From NCBI GenBank assembly GCA_965201045.1, contig OZ241746.1, forward strand, positions 186,001-250,000: DNA of 64,000 nucleotides, written 5' to 3'. Both the position numbers and the translations under genes were made by a program. The stretch is from JAPORK01 sp026710285. GTDB taxonomy: Bacteria > Pseudomonadota > Gammaproteobacteria > Pseudomonadales > Endozoicomonadaceae. Shown one piece after another: positions 28,795-40,147 of this stretch (positions are counted from its first letter, which is position 1; every line of letters starts with the position of its first letter). The notes under the pieces are model-generated. The model did not search any database. It saw only the letters and a program-made list of their open reading frames with translations, and had not been told where the DNA came from.

Positions 28795-31700
28795 TTAAAA
28801 AACAACATAATGATATGCAGTAGTATAATTTGATGATCTTTTTGAAACATTTAGCCGCTCCATAACACATTGTACATAGTTATATTTGACTACTGTTAAA
28901 TCAGGACTATTTTCATCAGTATACACGACAAAAGTACCTGTCAGATTGCGTCCAATAAAACGCTTATTACCTGTACTAAAAAGATTCACAGGTCTGCGAC
29001 CATTTTCACCTGATTGCAGCTCTCCAAAGGGTTCAAATAAATTGCTAAGTGCGTTTTTCTGAGTTTCTGATAATGAAGGGTCTAACAAAGAAGAAAACGG
29101 ATCTTCCTGTATTGCTTCTAAATAACTGTCTATACTACTCAAAGCCAATGGCTTTCTGGTAAGTTTTGATGCTGTCAATGCTGCGGCTATGTTATCATCC
29201 ATTGACCGGACCTGTCGCAATGCAAGTACAGTATCGTTTTGCTGCTCATCACTTTGAAGTGTCAGATAACTTATACCGTTCTCTTCGCTTATTGGCAGAC
29301 TGGAATTTTCATGCAGTAAATCTTGCCCTAAATCTGTTGATGCGCCTACATTTCTAATTGAAACCAATGGAATATCACCGCTTAACTCCGCTACATTTGC
29401 AGCAGCCATATTTTCTGCAGAGATACCTTCAACTCCGGCAGTCCAACAAGATGCACTCATCGCTGCTTTAACCCCATAAAAACCTGCTACGCCTAAAAAT
29501 TCTATTCCTCCAACAAGACTAATGGCCAGCGAAATACTTCCTGTTACCGCTTGTGCAATATTTTTTGCATCCTGAGGACCTTTTACTAATGTCAGCAAAC
29601 ATGATATTAATGTCGTAAAAAAAGCACTCACTCCACCTGAAAGCATAAGACTTGGGTTTTTGGTAGTTAACATAGTACCAAAACCTATACTTGCAATAGA
29701 AATTACTCCTACAATAATTATTGCAAGTATATTAGACAACTTTAGAGGTTTATAATTAATTCCAAGATTTATAATATCATTTGCTTTTCTTAAAGCCTTG
29801 CGTGACAGATTACCATCCGGATCACTCTTCATGATCGGATTGTTAGCAGCAAAAGCATAACCATCACCTGCCGGATCTTCACTGACAAAATAGTGTTGTT
29901 GTGCATTATACGTTCTGTGACCAGCACCTAAAAACTGCCAGTGTGTAACCGGATCACTGCGTTCACTATTAAATCCGGTTAACAATTGTTGATAAAATAG
30001 TATGGCAGATTCGGAATGATGCCAGGACATACCATAAGGACTATACGTATTAGACTGACTCAATGCATATCGACCCTCTGACTGCTTTCGGGTAAGAACA
30101 CCAGTAACATCTCCTTTATAATTTTTTTCATAATACTGATCAATCACACCATCCATCGTCCTAGCAATATTCTGATAACCGGCGATGTGTGTTGTTTTGT
30201 CCTGGTCATTGTAAATACTTTCATTGATCAGATGGTGACCACGATAAAAAAGGTGGTGGATGCTAAATGGCGTCTTTTCTGTTATCTCTTTACCACTACC
30301 ATTATAACTGTAATAACTGTGCTCCCCTTCTGCTGTTAGCACACTGGTTGCCTGGTTAAATGGATTATAAGTTATTTGGTTTCCCTGTCCGTCAACAATC
30401 ATATTTCCTGCTTTATCATAATTAAAATTGCTGTCAGCAGGTAGATTATTGTTCCATTCCGTCTTAAGACGTTTAAGACGTAACGGTGCATTGTTATAAT
30501 AATGATACGATACAGCTTTGCTTAAAGTAATTGTTGCTAATGAATTTTGTAACACTTCTTTTAATTCTGTCATACGGTTTAACGGGTTAAAGTGATAGTC
30601 CTGACGTATAATAACCGGTGCTTCATGTAAACCTGAACCTGAAAAATCAGTATCTCGTGGACAAAATGGTAAACCCGATGAACCATGGCAAGTCATAGCC
30701 GTCAGATTATTTTGTGCATCGTACTGGTAATTTAATAAACTCGTTTGACTATTTTTTCCCTGTTGTTTTAACTGGATAATATTATTAACAACATCATATG
30801 TATAATTCCATTGAAATAACAATTGATTATTTAGTGTATCCTTTACCTGATAGCGACGATCATAGCTGTCATAATCTATATTTCTTTGCATACCACTACC
30901 ATAATGAATGATTGTAGTTCTGGCAAAATCATCATATGCGAATTTTGCTAATAGTTGATGCTTGCCACGTAATGCCTGATAGTATAATGCGGTAACCCGA
31001 CCCATTAAATCATATTGCCTTGATGTCTTATTACCACTAATATCAGTTACAGCCGTTAAGCGTCGGTTTAAATCGTAGAACCATTGCAAGCTGTAACTTG
31101 TATACCCACTGTTGCCTGTATGTATTTCCTTTTGTAATACACCATCATCACCATAAGCATATCGGGTTATTCCGGTTGAGTCCGTTCTTTTTATCAACAA
31201 TGAAGTAACAGGGTTATAGTTGTTTTTTAACTGTAATTTTCCATCAATATATTTAGCAACTGGTAACCCTGACCGATTATATATAAATGAAATAATATGT
31301 CCTGCTGGTGTTGTTATTGTGGCTGGATAACCATCAGCCGTATAAGTATAACTGGTCGTTTGCTGTGATGAATTCTGCTTCCATATCAACTGACCTACCA
31401 GATTGTATTGGGCTGAATACATGAGCCAGCCACCAAATCCGGTAGCCGTTTTATATTGTTTGTATGTCTTAATAAGATGACCAGTCAGATCATAAGAATA
31501 ATAAATTTTATGACCACTACTATCTTTTATTGCCACCATTTCACCCAGTGAATTATAGATTTTTGTTTTTGTTCTGCCCGCAGGATCAGTAACAGAAACT
31601 TCTCTTCCAAAACCGTCATAAGTCCTTTTGAAAATTCTGGCATCCTGTTGCCACTTGTGGCAATAGCATAATTTTTTTACTGCGGATAAAGTTCCCTGAA

Positions 31701-34233
31701 AGGCAGGTAGGATAATATGTTGTATTGGTTTATCTAATTCATTGTAATGAACGACTGTTATAGCAGAACGTTGATCATTACTGCTTTCACGGTAACTAAT
31801 TATACACCGTTCAGGATCATTATATAACCTGACTATACGCTGCCGATCAGGTAGTGTAACCTTTGTAACTGCACCCATTTCATCATAATGATAAACAGTT
31901 ATTAATTTGTCAGTTTTTTTGGATGCACTCATCGTATAATGATATACCCTGGCAAGATGACCGTAACGATCATAATCAAATTGATTGTTTAATAACCATT
32001 GATTTGGATCTGCTCTGCCTGTTGCAGAAATAGCTTCATTCCATTCCTGTAATTTTCTTCCAGCACTGTCAAAAATAGTTTTTTTCTGCAGACCGTTAGC
32101 GGCAGTTATTAATATCTGATTCAATTCAGGAGATACGCTATAGTCATAATGTGTATAAGCAACAAATGGTGTATTTACTGCCATATCTTTCTGAATTAAA
32201 CGACCATAATTGTCATAATGGTAGCGGGTTATATTGGTACCAGTTACATTAGTTTTCTGAATAATCTGATTAGTGAAAAGACTGGTTGTCATTGCAGGCA
32301 AGCGCTGAAATTTTCCTCCTTTCAGCATAACTGAACTATAGATAGTTTTGCTCTTCTCATCATGATTCAGGGTATAATAGTAATACCTGATCTGTGAAGG
32401 TACGGGTGATAAATTATTATATACTTTTTTAAAAACAGTTTTTTTCAGCAGACCATAAGTCAGTGCATTATGAACATCATTATAATAATAGTAATCAGTA
32501 ATAGCCCGTGCACTACCTGACTGATGGACCTGTTGATCAAGCAGTAAAATATAACCCGAATCGGTACGATTTGGATTCCGTCGATAATGGTTATAGGTGA
32601 TAACCGGCAGCGCTTCAGTATGGGTGGTATTTTTTTTTGCCGGATAAGCAGTAATTGATTCTGGCAATACACTGAACATCGAACCTGCCGGCATAGGAGG
32701 ACAAGCTATATCACCTTTAACCGGACAATAAGTCAACTTAACAGTACGACCATAATTGTCTTTGGAGTAAATCAGTCTTCCTGATTTATCATAAGTGCTT
32801 GTTACTGTATTTATATCAGGCTGACCATCAATATTACCCCATGTTTTAGTAACTGTTTTTAAAGGCAGATTGTAAGTCGCAGGTAAATTTTCAAAGGAAG
32901 TATGTGCACAACCATTATGTTTATCTGTGCGACAATAAAAATTTTCTGTTTCTGATAAAATGTGTCCTGTACGGTCAGAAATTTTTTTATCATCAATCAA
33001 CAGATGATATTTATTATAAGTCCGCATTTCTTTAATAAGTTGATTATCTTCAAGCGTTCGATAAGTATAATCAGCAGGTACTTCAAACAGTAAGTCTCGT
33101 TCTGAATGATCAGAAATAAATATAGAAGGAAGACCTGAATTAAAACCAAGATAGTCATGACCATTGGCATTAATATTGGAATAAGCATAATGAGTAATTA
33201 AGGGAGGTTGATCAACTCCTGTGATTACTGTTTCAGCAGAGACAGCACACAATGATAAATTTGATTGTTTATCTGTTGCAGCCATTCTTATTGCATTTTC
33301 ACAATTATAAGCAAATATTTTTTTTAAACCCGTTGGATAATTAAGTGCTGTAATTAAATGTCCTGTATACGTGATATAAATACCTGGCCTGCTTATACTG
33401 TTTTGTACAGGTAATACGATGGATCTGATTTGATTATTTGCATTATTGATAACCACTTTAACAGGTTGTCCTCTGATCCCCTGACTAATAACGGTTATAT
33501 AATTTTCATGGTGAATAATCTTTATATAATGATTTTGATTATCTGCAATTTTTGTTAATAAATAAGTATCTGGTGTATAAAAAAAATTAACGGCATTGCC
33601 ATCTTGTTGTTCTAAACGAATTGTGTAACCGTTGTTGTTGAGCGTTTCCCGTAAACCATCTGCATAAGTAATGATTAAGCTATTGTCCTTATCATTGCGA
33701 ATATCAATATCCCTTAACTTATGGTAAAGTGGTTTCCACTGACCATCAATATCTTTTTGTAAATAAAAATTTTCTCCTTTTCTGGTGGTCAACTGATTCG
33801 TATGCAGATTAAAATGGGTGAGATTCCATGACCACCCGGAACCCAAATTATCAGGATTAGCACGACTAACACTGCTATAACTGACTTTTAAATTAATATC
33901 AGGACCATGCCCCAAATTACTAATCATGCTACCAACTTTGATAAAAGTTGTTAACATTCCTGTACGTAGATCTGTCTGTGTACCCCATGCCTTATCAAAA
34001 TTAAAAGCATCAGACCACGGTTCTTTATTATTATCTTTATTAGTCAACCAGGATTTTTTATCGAATAGTCTTTTATTATAATAATTGTATGGATATTTAT
34101 TTTCTATAACTGATAATTTTGCTGAAGACAAAGAAGATATAGTTAAGAGTTGTTGGTTGAAAATAATAAAAAACAAACAATATATTACTGAAAATATAAA
34201 ATTCTGTCTTTTTTTATTGCATGTATTTTTCAT
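28795..34233 (-). CDS. RHS/YD-repeat protein (copy 5, 1812 aa; last gene of the array)
   Basis: Most downstream member of the five-gene array (transcription order 9, 8, 7, 6, 5). Layout: hydrophobic N-terminus at about 11-33, TDLRTG (Arg-Thr-Gly kept, Pro replaced by Leu), YD-repeat shell, RHS core with SEDPAGDGYAFAANNPIM and SDPDGN, a membrane-segment block at about 1500-1590 unique to this copy, then a near-constant tail from SGDIPLVS to AYHYVVF. The tail differs from copies 6-8 at only scattered positions. The 238-nt spacer upstream (34234-34471) carries the conserved inverted repeat 66 nt from the start. There is no clear Shine-Dalgarno and no immunity gene. Confidence 0.93.
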   Translation of the reverse strand: MKNTCNKKRQNFIFSVIYCLFFIIFNQQLLTISSLSSAKLSVIENKYPYNYYNKRLFDKKSWLTNKDNNKEPWSDAFNFDKAWGTQTDLRTGMLTTFIKVGSMISNLGHGPDINLKVSYSSVSRANPDNLGSGWSWNLTHFNLHTNQLTTRKGENFYLQKDIDGQWKPLYHKLRDIDIRNDKDNSLIITYADGLRETLNNNGYTIRLEQQDGNAVNFFYTPDTYLLTKIADNQNHYIKIIHHENYITVISQGIRGQPVKVVINNANNQIRSIVLPVQNSISRPGIYITYTGHLITALNYPTGLKKIFAYNCENAIRMAATDKQSNLSLCAVSAETVITGVDQPPLITHYAYSNINANGHDYLGFNSGLPSIFISDHSERDLLFEVPADYTYRTLEDNQLIKEMRTYNKYHLLIDDKKISDRTGHILSETENFYCRTDKHNGCAHTSFENLPATYNLPLKTVTKTWGNIDGQPDINTVTSTYDKSGRLIYSKDNYGRTVKLTYCPVKGDIACPPMPAGSMFSVLPESITAYPAKKNTTHTEALPVITYNHYRRNPNRTDSGYILLLDQQVHQSGSARAITDYYYYNDVHNALTYGLLKKTVFKKVYNNLSPVPSQIRYYYYTLNHDEKSKTIYSSVMLKGGKFQRLPAMTTSLFTNQIIQKTNVTGTNITRYHYDNYGRLIQKDMAVNTPFVAYTHYDYSVSPELNQILITAANGLQKKTIFDSAGRKLQEWNEAISATGRADPNQWLLNNQFDYDRYGHLARVYHYTMSASKKTDKLITVYHYDEMGAVTKVTLPDRQRIVRLYNDPERCIISYRESSNDQRSAITVVHYNELDKPIQHIILPAFQGTLSAVKKLCYCHKWQQDARIFKRTYDGFGREVSVTDPAGRTKTKIYNSLGEMVAIKDSSGHKIYYSYDLTGHLIKTYKQYKTATGFGGWLMYSAQYNLVGQLIWKQNSSQQTTSYTYTADGYPATITTPAGHIISFIYNRSGLPVAKYIDGKLQLKNNYNPVTSLLIKRTDSTGITRYAYGDDGVLQKEIHTGNSGYTSYSLQWFYDLNRRLTAVTDISGNKTSRQYDLMGRVTALYYQALRGKHQLLAKFAYDDFARTTIIHYGSGMQRNIDYDSYDRRYQVKDTLNNQLLFQWNYTYDVVNNIIQLKQQGKNSQTSLLNYQYDAQNNLTAMTCHGSSGLPFCPRDTDFSGSGLHEAPVIIRQDYHFNPLNRMTELKEVLQNSLATITLSKAVSYHYYNNAPLRLKRLKTEWNNNLPADSNFNYDKAGNMIVDGQGNQITYNPFNQATSVLTAEGEHSYYSYNGSGKEITEKTPFSIHHLFYRGHHLINESIYNDQDKTTHIAGYQNIARTMDGVIDQYYEKNYKGDVTGVLTRKQSEGRYALSQSNTYSPYGMSWHHSESAILFYQQLLTGFNSERSDPVTHWQFLGAGHRTYNAQQHYFVSEDPAGDGYAFAANNPIMKSDPDGNLSRKALRKANDIINLGINYKPLKLSNILAIIIVGVISIASIGFGTMLTTKNPSLMLSGGVSAFFTTLISCLLTLVKGPQDAKNIAQAVTGSISLAISLVGGIEFLGVAGFYGVKAAMSASCWTAGVEGISAENMAAANVAELSGDIPLVSIRNVGASTDLGQDLLHENSSLPISEENGISYLTLQSDEQQNDTVLALRQVRSMDDNIAAALTASKLTRKPLALSSIDSYLEAIQEDPFSSLLDPSLSETQKNALSNLFEPFGELQSGENGRRPVNLFSTGNKRFIGRNLTGTFVVYTDENSPDLTVVKYNYVQCVMERLNVSKRSSNYTTAYHYVVF

Positions 34234-34298
34234 TATTAATTTTTATAACAGTTTAATTACAGGCGAAAGCATATTAGTTGATTGGGTATTAAAAAGCA

Positions 34299-34324
34299 TA
34301 TTTGTGTCTCTTTTCGTACAAATA
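34299..34324. promoter_or_regulatory. Inverted repeat upstream of RHS copy 5
   Basis: Arms TATTTGT and ACAAATA with a 12-nt centre; the proximal end is 66 nt from the start codon. The same element occurs at the same distance upstream of copies 6, 7 and 8. Candidate operator or leader hairpin. Confidence 0.55.
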
Positions 34325-34432
34325 ATGTTGATAACAAAGTAAAAGCGTCATTAAGAATATAGTTATATTTTACCTTGATGAAAATATTCTTATCTTTAAT
34401 ATATTACAAATTATTAAACATATGTTTACCAG

Positions 34433-34446
34433 TAAAAATATTTTTA
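34433..34446. repeat. AT-rich palindrome after the stop of RHS copy 6
   Basis: Perfect palindrome TAAAAATATTTTTA, 26 nt beyond the stop codon of copy 6. The same palindrome sits 26 nt after the stops of copies 7, 8 and 9. It is too AT-rich for a strong terminator; it may be a weak one or a protein-binding site. Confidence 0.45.
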
Positions 34447-34471
34447 TCTCTGATAAATACAATTTTAATTG

Positions 34472-37400
34472 TTAAAAAGCAACATAATGATATGCAGCAG
34501 TATAATTTATTGATCCTTTTGAAACATTTAGTCGCTCCATAACACATTGTACATAGTTATATTTGACTACTGTTAAATCAGGACTATTTTCATCAGCGTA
34601 TACAACAAAAGTACCTGTCAGGTTACGTCCAATAAAACGCTTATTACCTGTACCAAAAAGATTCACAGATCTGCCACCATTTTCACTTGATTGCAGCTCT
34701 CCAAAGGGTTCAAATAAATTACTAACTGCATTTTTCTGAGTTTCTGATAATGAAGGATCTAACAAAGAAGAAAACGGATCTTCTCGTATTGTTTCTAAAT
34801 AACTGTCTATACTACTCAAAGCCAATGGCTTTCCAGTAAGTTTTGATGCTGTCAATGCTGCTGCTATGTTATCATCCATTGATCGGACCTGTCGCAATGC
34901 CAGCACAGTATCGTCGGCTTGTTCATTACTTTGGAGTGTCAGATAACTTATACCATTCTCTTCACTTATTGGCAGACTGGAATTTTCATGCAGTAAATCT
35001 TGTCCTAAATCTGTTGATGTGCCTGCATTTCTGAACGAAACCAATGGAATATCACCGCTTAACTCCGTTACATTTGCAGCAGCTACACTTTCCGCAGATA
35101 TACTTTCAGCTCCGGCAGCCCAACACGATGCATTCATTACTGCTTTAACACCATAAAAACCTATACTACCTAAAAATTCTGTTCCTCCAAGAAGACCAAT
35201 CGTCAGAGAAATACTTCCTGTTACCGCCTGCATAACATTTTCTATATCCTGAGGAGCTTTTAATGCCATAATTGAAGCTGATACGCATATCGTAAGAAAA
35301 ACACTAATCACACCTGAAAGAACAAAACGCATATTTCTGGTAGCCAACGCAGTACCAAAAGTTATACTCACCATAGAAATTATCGAGATTATAACGACTG
35401 AAAAACCAGCAGATAGATTTGTATGTTTGAAATTTAACCCAAGACTTATAATATCATTTGCTTTTCTTAAAGCCTTTCGCGATAGATTACCATCCGGATC
35501 AATCTTCATGATCGGATTATTAGCAGCAAAAGCATAACCATCACCTTCCGGATCCTCACTGACAAAATAGTGTTGTTGCGCATTATACGTTCTATGACCA
35601 TTACCTAAAAACTGCCAGTGTGTCACCGGATCACTGCGTTCACTATTAAATCCGGTTAACAATTGTTGATAAAATGGTATAGCAGAGCCGGAGTGATGCC
35701 AGGACATACCATAAGGACTATACGTATTAAACTGACTCAATGCATATTGTCCACCTAACTGCTTTCGGGTAAGAACACCAGTAACATCTCCTTTATAATT
35801 TTTTTCATAATACTGATCAATCACACCATCAATCGTTCTGGCAATATTCTGATAACCGGCTATGTGCGTTGTTTTATCCTGATCGTTATAAATACTTTCA
35901 TTGATCAGATGGTGACCACGATAAAAAAGGTGATGGATGCTAAATGGTGTCTTTTCTGTTATCTCTTTACCACTACCATTATAACTGTAATAACTGTGCT
36001 CCCCTTCTGCTGTTAGCACGCTAGTTATTTGATTAAAAGAGTTATAGGTTATTTGATTTCCCTGTCCGTCGACAACCATATTTCCTGCTTTATCATAATT
36101 AAAATCGCTACCAGTAGGTAAATTATTGTTCCATTCCGTCTTAAGACGCTTAATACGTAACGGTGCATTGTTATAGTAATCATACGATACAACTTTGCTT
36201 AAAGTGATTGTTGCTGATGAATTTTGTAACACTCCTTTTAATTCTTTCATGCGGTTTAATGGATTAAAGTGATAGTCCTGACGTATAATAATAGGTGCCT
36301 CATGTACACCTGAACCTGAAAAAGCAGTATCCCGTGGACAAAATGGTAAACCCAACGAACCATGGCAAGTCATAGCAGACAGATTATTTTGTGCATCGTA
36401 CTGGTAATTTAATAAGCCTGTTTGACTATTTTTTCCCTGTTGTTTTAACTGGATAATATTATTAACAACATCATATGTATAATTCCATTGAAATAACAAT
36501 TGAGTATTCAGTGTATCCTTTACCTGATAGCGACGACCATAGCTGTCATAATCTATATTTCTTTGCATACCACTACCATAATGAATGATTGTAGTTCTGG
36601 CAAAATCATCATAGGTGAATTTTGCCAATAGTTGATGCTTGCCATGTAATGCCTGATAGTATAATGCGGTAACCCGACCCATTAAATCATATTGCCTTGA
36701 TGTCTTATTACCACCAATATCAGTTACAGCAGTTAAGCGTCGGTTTAAATCATAGAACCATTGCAAGCTGTAACTTGCATACCCGCTGTTGTCTGTATGT
36801 ATTTCCTGCTGTAAGACACCATCATCTCCATAAGCATATCGGGTTATTCCGGTTGAATAAGTTCTTTTTATCAATAATGAAGTAACGGGGTTATAGTCAT
36901 TTTTTAACTGTAATTTTCCATCAACATATTTAGCAACTGGTAACCCTGACCGATTATATATAAATGAAATAATATGTCCTGCTGGTGTTGTTATTGTGGC
37001 TGGATAACCATCAGCCGTATAAGTATAACTGGTCGTTTGCTGTGATGAATTCTGCTTCCACATCAACTGACCTGCCAGATTATACCGGGCTGAATACATG
37101 AGCCAGCCACCGAATCCGGTAGCCGTTTTATATTGTTTGTATGTCTTAATAAGATGACCAGTCAGATCATAAGAATAATAACTTTTATGACCGTCACTAT
37201 CTTTTAGTGCCACCATTTCACCCAGTGAATTATAGATTTTTGTTTTTGTTCTGCCCGCAGGATCAGTAACAGACACTTCTCTTCCAAAACCGTCATAAGT
37301 CCTGTTGAAAATTCTGGCATCCTGTTGCCACTTATGGCAATAGCATAATTTTTTTACTACAGATAAAGTTCTCTGAAAGGCAGGTAGGATAATATGTTGT

Positions 37401-39910
37401 ATTGGTTTATCTAATGCATTATAATGAATGACTTCTACAGAAGAACGTTGATCATGACTACTTTCATGGTAACTAATTATACACCGTTCAGGATCATTAT
37501 ATAACCTGACTATACGCTGACTGTCAGGTAGTATAACCTTTGTAACTGCACCCATTTCATCATAATGATAAGCAGTTATTAATTTGTCAGTTTGTTTAGA
37601 TGCACTCATCGTATAATGATATATCCTGGCAAGATGACCGTAACGATCATAATTAAATTGATTGTTTAATAACCATTGATTTGGATCTGCTCTGCCTGTT
37701 GCAGAAACAGCTTCATTCCATTCCTGCAATTTTCTTCCAGCACTGTCAAAAATAGTTTTTTTCTGCAGACCGTTAGCGGCAGTTATTAATATCTGATTCA
37801 ATTCAGGAGATACGCTATAGTCATAATGTGTATAAGCAACAAATGGTGTATTTACTGCCATATCTTTCTGAATTAAACGACCATAATTGTCATAATGGTA
37901 GCGGGTTATATTGGTACCAGTTACATTAGTTTTCTGAATAATCTGATTAGTGAAAAGACTGGTTGTCATTGCAGGTAAGCGCTGAAATTTTCCTTCTTCC
38001 AGCACAACTGAACTATAGATAGTTTTGCTTTTCTCATCATGGTTCAGGGTATAATAGTAATACCTGATCTGTGAAGGTACGGGTGATAAATTATTATATA
38101 CTTTTTTAAAAACAGTTTTTTTCAGCAAACCATAAGTCAGTGCATTATGAACATCATTATAATAATAGTAATCAGTAATAGCCCGTGCACTACCTGATTG
38201 ATGAACCTGTTGATCAAGCAGTAAAATATAACCTGCACCGGTACGATTTGGATTCCGTCGATAATGGTTATAGGTGATAACCGGCAGCGCTTCAGTATGA
38301 GTAGTATTTTTTTTTGCCGGATAAGCAGTAATTGATTCTGGCAATACACTGAATATTGAGCCTGCTGGCATCGCAGGACAAGCTATGTCACCTTTAACCG
38401 GACAATAAGTTATTTTAACAGTACGACCGTAATTGTCTTTGGAGTAAATCAGTCTTCCTGATTTATCATAAGTGCTTATTACTGTATTTGTATCAGGTTT
38501 ACCATCAATATTTCCCCATGTTTTAGTAACTGTTTTTAAAGGTAGATTGTAAGTCGTAGGTAAATTTTCAAAGGAAGTATGTGCACAACCATTATGTTTA
38601 TCTGTGCGACAATAAAAATTTTCTGTTTCTGATAAAATGTGTCCTGTACGGTCAGAAATTTTTTTATCATCAATCAACAGATGATATTTATTATAAGTCC
38701 GTATCTCTTTAATAAGTTGATTATCTTCAAGCGTTCGATAAGTATAATCGGCTGGTGCTTCAAACAGTAAGTCTCGTTCTGAATAATCAGAAACAGATAC
38801 AAAAGGAAAACCTGAATTAAAACCAAGATAGTCATGACCATTGGCATTAATATTGGAATAAGCATAATGAGTAATTAAGGAAGGTTGATCAACTCCCGTG
38901 ATTACTGTTTTAGCAGAGACAGCACACAATGATAAATTTGATTGTTTATCTGTTATAGCCATTCTTATTGCATTTTCACAATTATAAGCAAATATTTTTT
39001 TTAAACCCGTTGGATAATTAAGCGCTGTAATTAAATGTCCTGTATACGTGATATAAATACCTGGTCTGCTTATACTGTTTTGTACAGGTAATACGATGGA
39101 TCTGATTTGATTATTTACATTATTGATAACCACTTTAACGGGTTGTCCTCTGGTTCCCTGACTAATAACGGTTATATAATTTTCATGATGAATAATTTTT
39201 ATATAATGATTTTGATTATCTGTAATTTTTGTTAATAAATAATTATCCGGTGTATAAAAAAAATTAACGGCATTGCCATCTTGTTGCTCCAAACGAATTG
39301 TGTAACCTTTGTTGTTGAGCGTTTCCCGTAAACCATCTGCATAAGTAATGATTAAAGCGTTGTCCTTATCATTGCGAATATTAATATCTCTCAATTTATG
39401 GTAAAGTGGTTTCCACTGACCATCAATATTTTTTTGTAAAAAAAAATTTTGTCCTTTTCTAGTAGTCAACTGATTCGTGTGTAGATTAAAATGGGTGAGA
39501 TTCCATGACCACCCTAAACCCAAACCATCAGGATTAGCATGACTACCACTGCTATAACTGACTTTTAAATTAATATCAGGACCATGACCCAGATTACTAA
39601 TCATGCTACCAACTTTGATAAAAGTTGTTAATATTCCTGTACGTGGATCTGTCTGTGTACCCCATGCCTTATCAAAATTAAAAGCATCTGACCATGGTTC
39701 TTTGTTATTCTCTTTATTAGTCATCAAGGATTTTTTATCGAATAGTTTTTTATTATAATCATTGTATGGATATTTAGTTTTTGTAACTGATAATTTTACT
39801 GAAGACAAAGAAGATACAGTTAACAACTGTTGATTAAAAACAAAAAAAAACAAACTATATATTATTAAAAATATAAAATACTGTCTTTTTTTATTGTACG
39901 GATTTTTCAT
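34472..39910 (-). CDS. RHS/YD-repeat protein (copy 6, 1812 aa)
   Basis: Same domain order as copy 5. Its first ~165 residues are almost identical to copy 7 (MKNPYNKKRQ start), and the segment around residues 860-1000 is shared with copy 8 (RIFNRTYDGFGREV, MYSARYNLAGQLMWK). It therefore takes part in the mosaic pattern of the array. Its core reads SEDPEGDGYAFAANNPIM, with Glu for Ala in DPAG, and KIDPDGN. The membrane block (about 1495-1595) is its own, while the tail from SGDIPLVSFRN to AYHYVAF is nearly the same as in copies 7 and 8. It lies between spacers of 238 nt (downstream) and 237 nt (upstream). Confidence 0.93.
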   Translation of the reverse strand: MKNPYNKKRQYFIFLIIYSLFFFVFNQQLLTVSSLSSVKLSVTKTKYPYNDYNKKLFDKKSLMTNKENNKEPWSDAFNFDKAWGTQTDPRTGILTTFIKVGSMISNLGHGPDINLKVSYSSGSHANPDGLGLGWSWNLTHFNLHTNQLTTRKGQNFFLQKNIDGQWKPLYHKLRDINIRNDKDNALIITYADGLRETLNNKGYTIRLEQQDGNAVNFFYTPDNYLLTKITDNQNHYIKIIHHENYITVISQGTRGQPVKVVINNVNNQIRSIVLPVQNSISRPGIYITYTGHLITALNYPTGLKKIFAYNCENAIRMAITDKQSNLSLCAVSAKTVITGVDQPSLITHYAYSNINANGHDYLGFNSGFPFVSVSDYSERDLLFEAPADYTYRTLEDNQLIKEIRTYNKYHLLIDDKKISDRTGHILSETENFYCRTDKHNGCAHTSFENLPTTYNLPLKTVTKTWGNIDGKPDTNTVISTYDKSGRLIYSKDNYGRTVKITYCPVKGDIACPAMPAGSIFSVLPESITAYPAKKNTTHTEALPVITYNHYRRNPNRTGAGYILLLDQQVHQSGSARAITDYYYYNDVHNALTYGLLKKTVFKKVYNNLSPVPSQIRYYYYTLNHDEKSKTIYSSVVLEEGKFQRLPAMTTSLFTNQIIQKTNVTGTNITRYHYDNYGRLIQKDMAVNTPFVAYTHYDYSVSPELNQILITAANGLQKKTIFDSAGRKLQEWNEAVSATGRADPNQWLLNNQFNYDRYGHLARIYHYTMSASKQTDKLITAYHYDEMGAVTKVILPDSQRIVRLYNDPERCIISYHESSHDQRSSVEVIHYNALDKPIQHIILPAFQRTLSVVKKLCYCHKWQQDARIFNRTYDGFGREVSVTDPAGRTKTKIYNSLGEMVALKDSDGHKSYYSYDLTGHLIKTYKQYKTATGFGGWLMYSARYNLAGQLMWKQNSSQQTTSYTYTADGYPATITTPAGHIISFIYNRSGLPVAKYVDGKLQLKNDYNPVTSLLIKRTYSTGITRYAYGDDGVLQQEIHTDNSGYASYSLQWFYDLNRRLTAVTDIGGNKTSRQYDLMGRVTALYYQALHGKHQLLAKFTYDDFARTTIIHYGSGMQRNIDYDSYGRRYQVKDTLNTQLLFQWNYTYDVVNNIIQLKQQGKNSQTGLLNYQYDAQNNLSAMTCHGSLGLPFCPRDTAFSGSGVHEAPIIIRQDYHFNPLNRMKELKGVLQNSSATITLSKVVSYDYYNNAPLRIKRLKTEWNNNLPTGSDFNYDKAGNMVVDGQGNQITYNSFNQITSVLTAEGEHSYYSYNGSGKEITEKTPFSIHHLFYRGHHLINESIYNDQDKTTHIAGYQNIARTIDGVIDQYYEKNYKGDVTGVLTRKQLGGQYALSQFNTYSPYGMSWHHSGSAIPFYQQLLTGFNSERSDPVTHWQFLGNGHRTYNAQQHYFVSEDPEGDGYAFAANNPIMKIDPDGNLSRKALRKANDIISLGLNFKHTNLSAGFSVVIISIISMVSITFGTALATRNMRFVLSGVISVFLTICVSASIMALKAPQDIENVMQAVTGSISLTIGLLGGTEFLGSIGFYGVKAVMNASCWAAGAESISAESVAAANVTELSGDIPLVSFRNAGTSTDLGQDLLHENSSLPISEENGISYLTLQSNEQADDTVLALRQVRSMDDNIAAALTASKLTGKPLALSSIDSYLETIREDPFSSLLDPSLSETQKNAVSNLFEPFGELQSSENGGRSVNLFGTGNKRFIGRNLTGTFVVYADENSPDLTVVKYNYVQCVMERLNVSKGSINYTAAYHYVAF

Positions 39911-39975
39911 TACTAATTTTTATAACAGTTCAATCACAAGCCAAAGTCTATTAGTTGATTGAGTATTAAAAAGCA

Positions 39976-40001
39976 TATTTGTGTCTCTTTTCGTACAAAT
40001 A
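39976..40001. promoter_or_regulatory. Inverted repeat upstream of RHS copy 6
   Basis: TATTTGT, 12 nt, ACAAATA; the proximal end is 66 nt from the start codon at 39910. The centre is the same as before copies 5 and 7. Confidence 0.55.
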
Positions 40002-40108
40002 ATATTGGTAAAAAAGTAGAAGCTTCATTAAGAATATAGCTATATTTTACCCTGATGCAGATATTCTTATATTTGATAATTGTAAATTATTAAATATATG
40101 TTTACCAG

Positions 40109-40122
40109 TAAAAATATTTTTA
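40109..40122. repeat. AT-rich palindrome after the stop of RHS copy 7
   Basis: TAAAAATATTTTTA, 26 nt after the stop codon at 40148 on the minus strand; co-linear with the other array spacers. Confidence 0.45.
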
Positions 40123-40147
40123 TCTCTGATAAGTACAATTTTAATTG

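Noticed and set aside
34234..34471. Immunity gene or small toxin partner in the RHS spacers
   Set aside because: Spacers of 234-238 nt contain no ORF with a start signal and are conserved as regulatory or flanking sequence.
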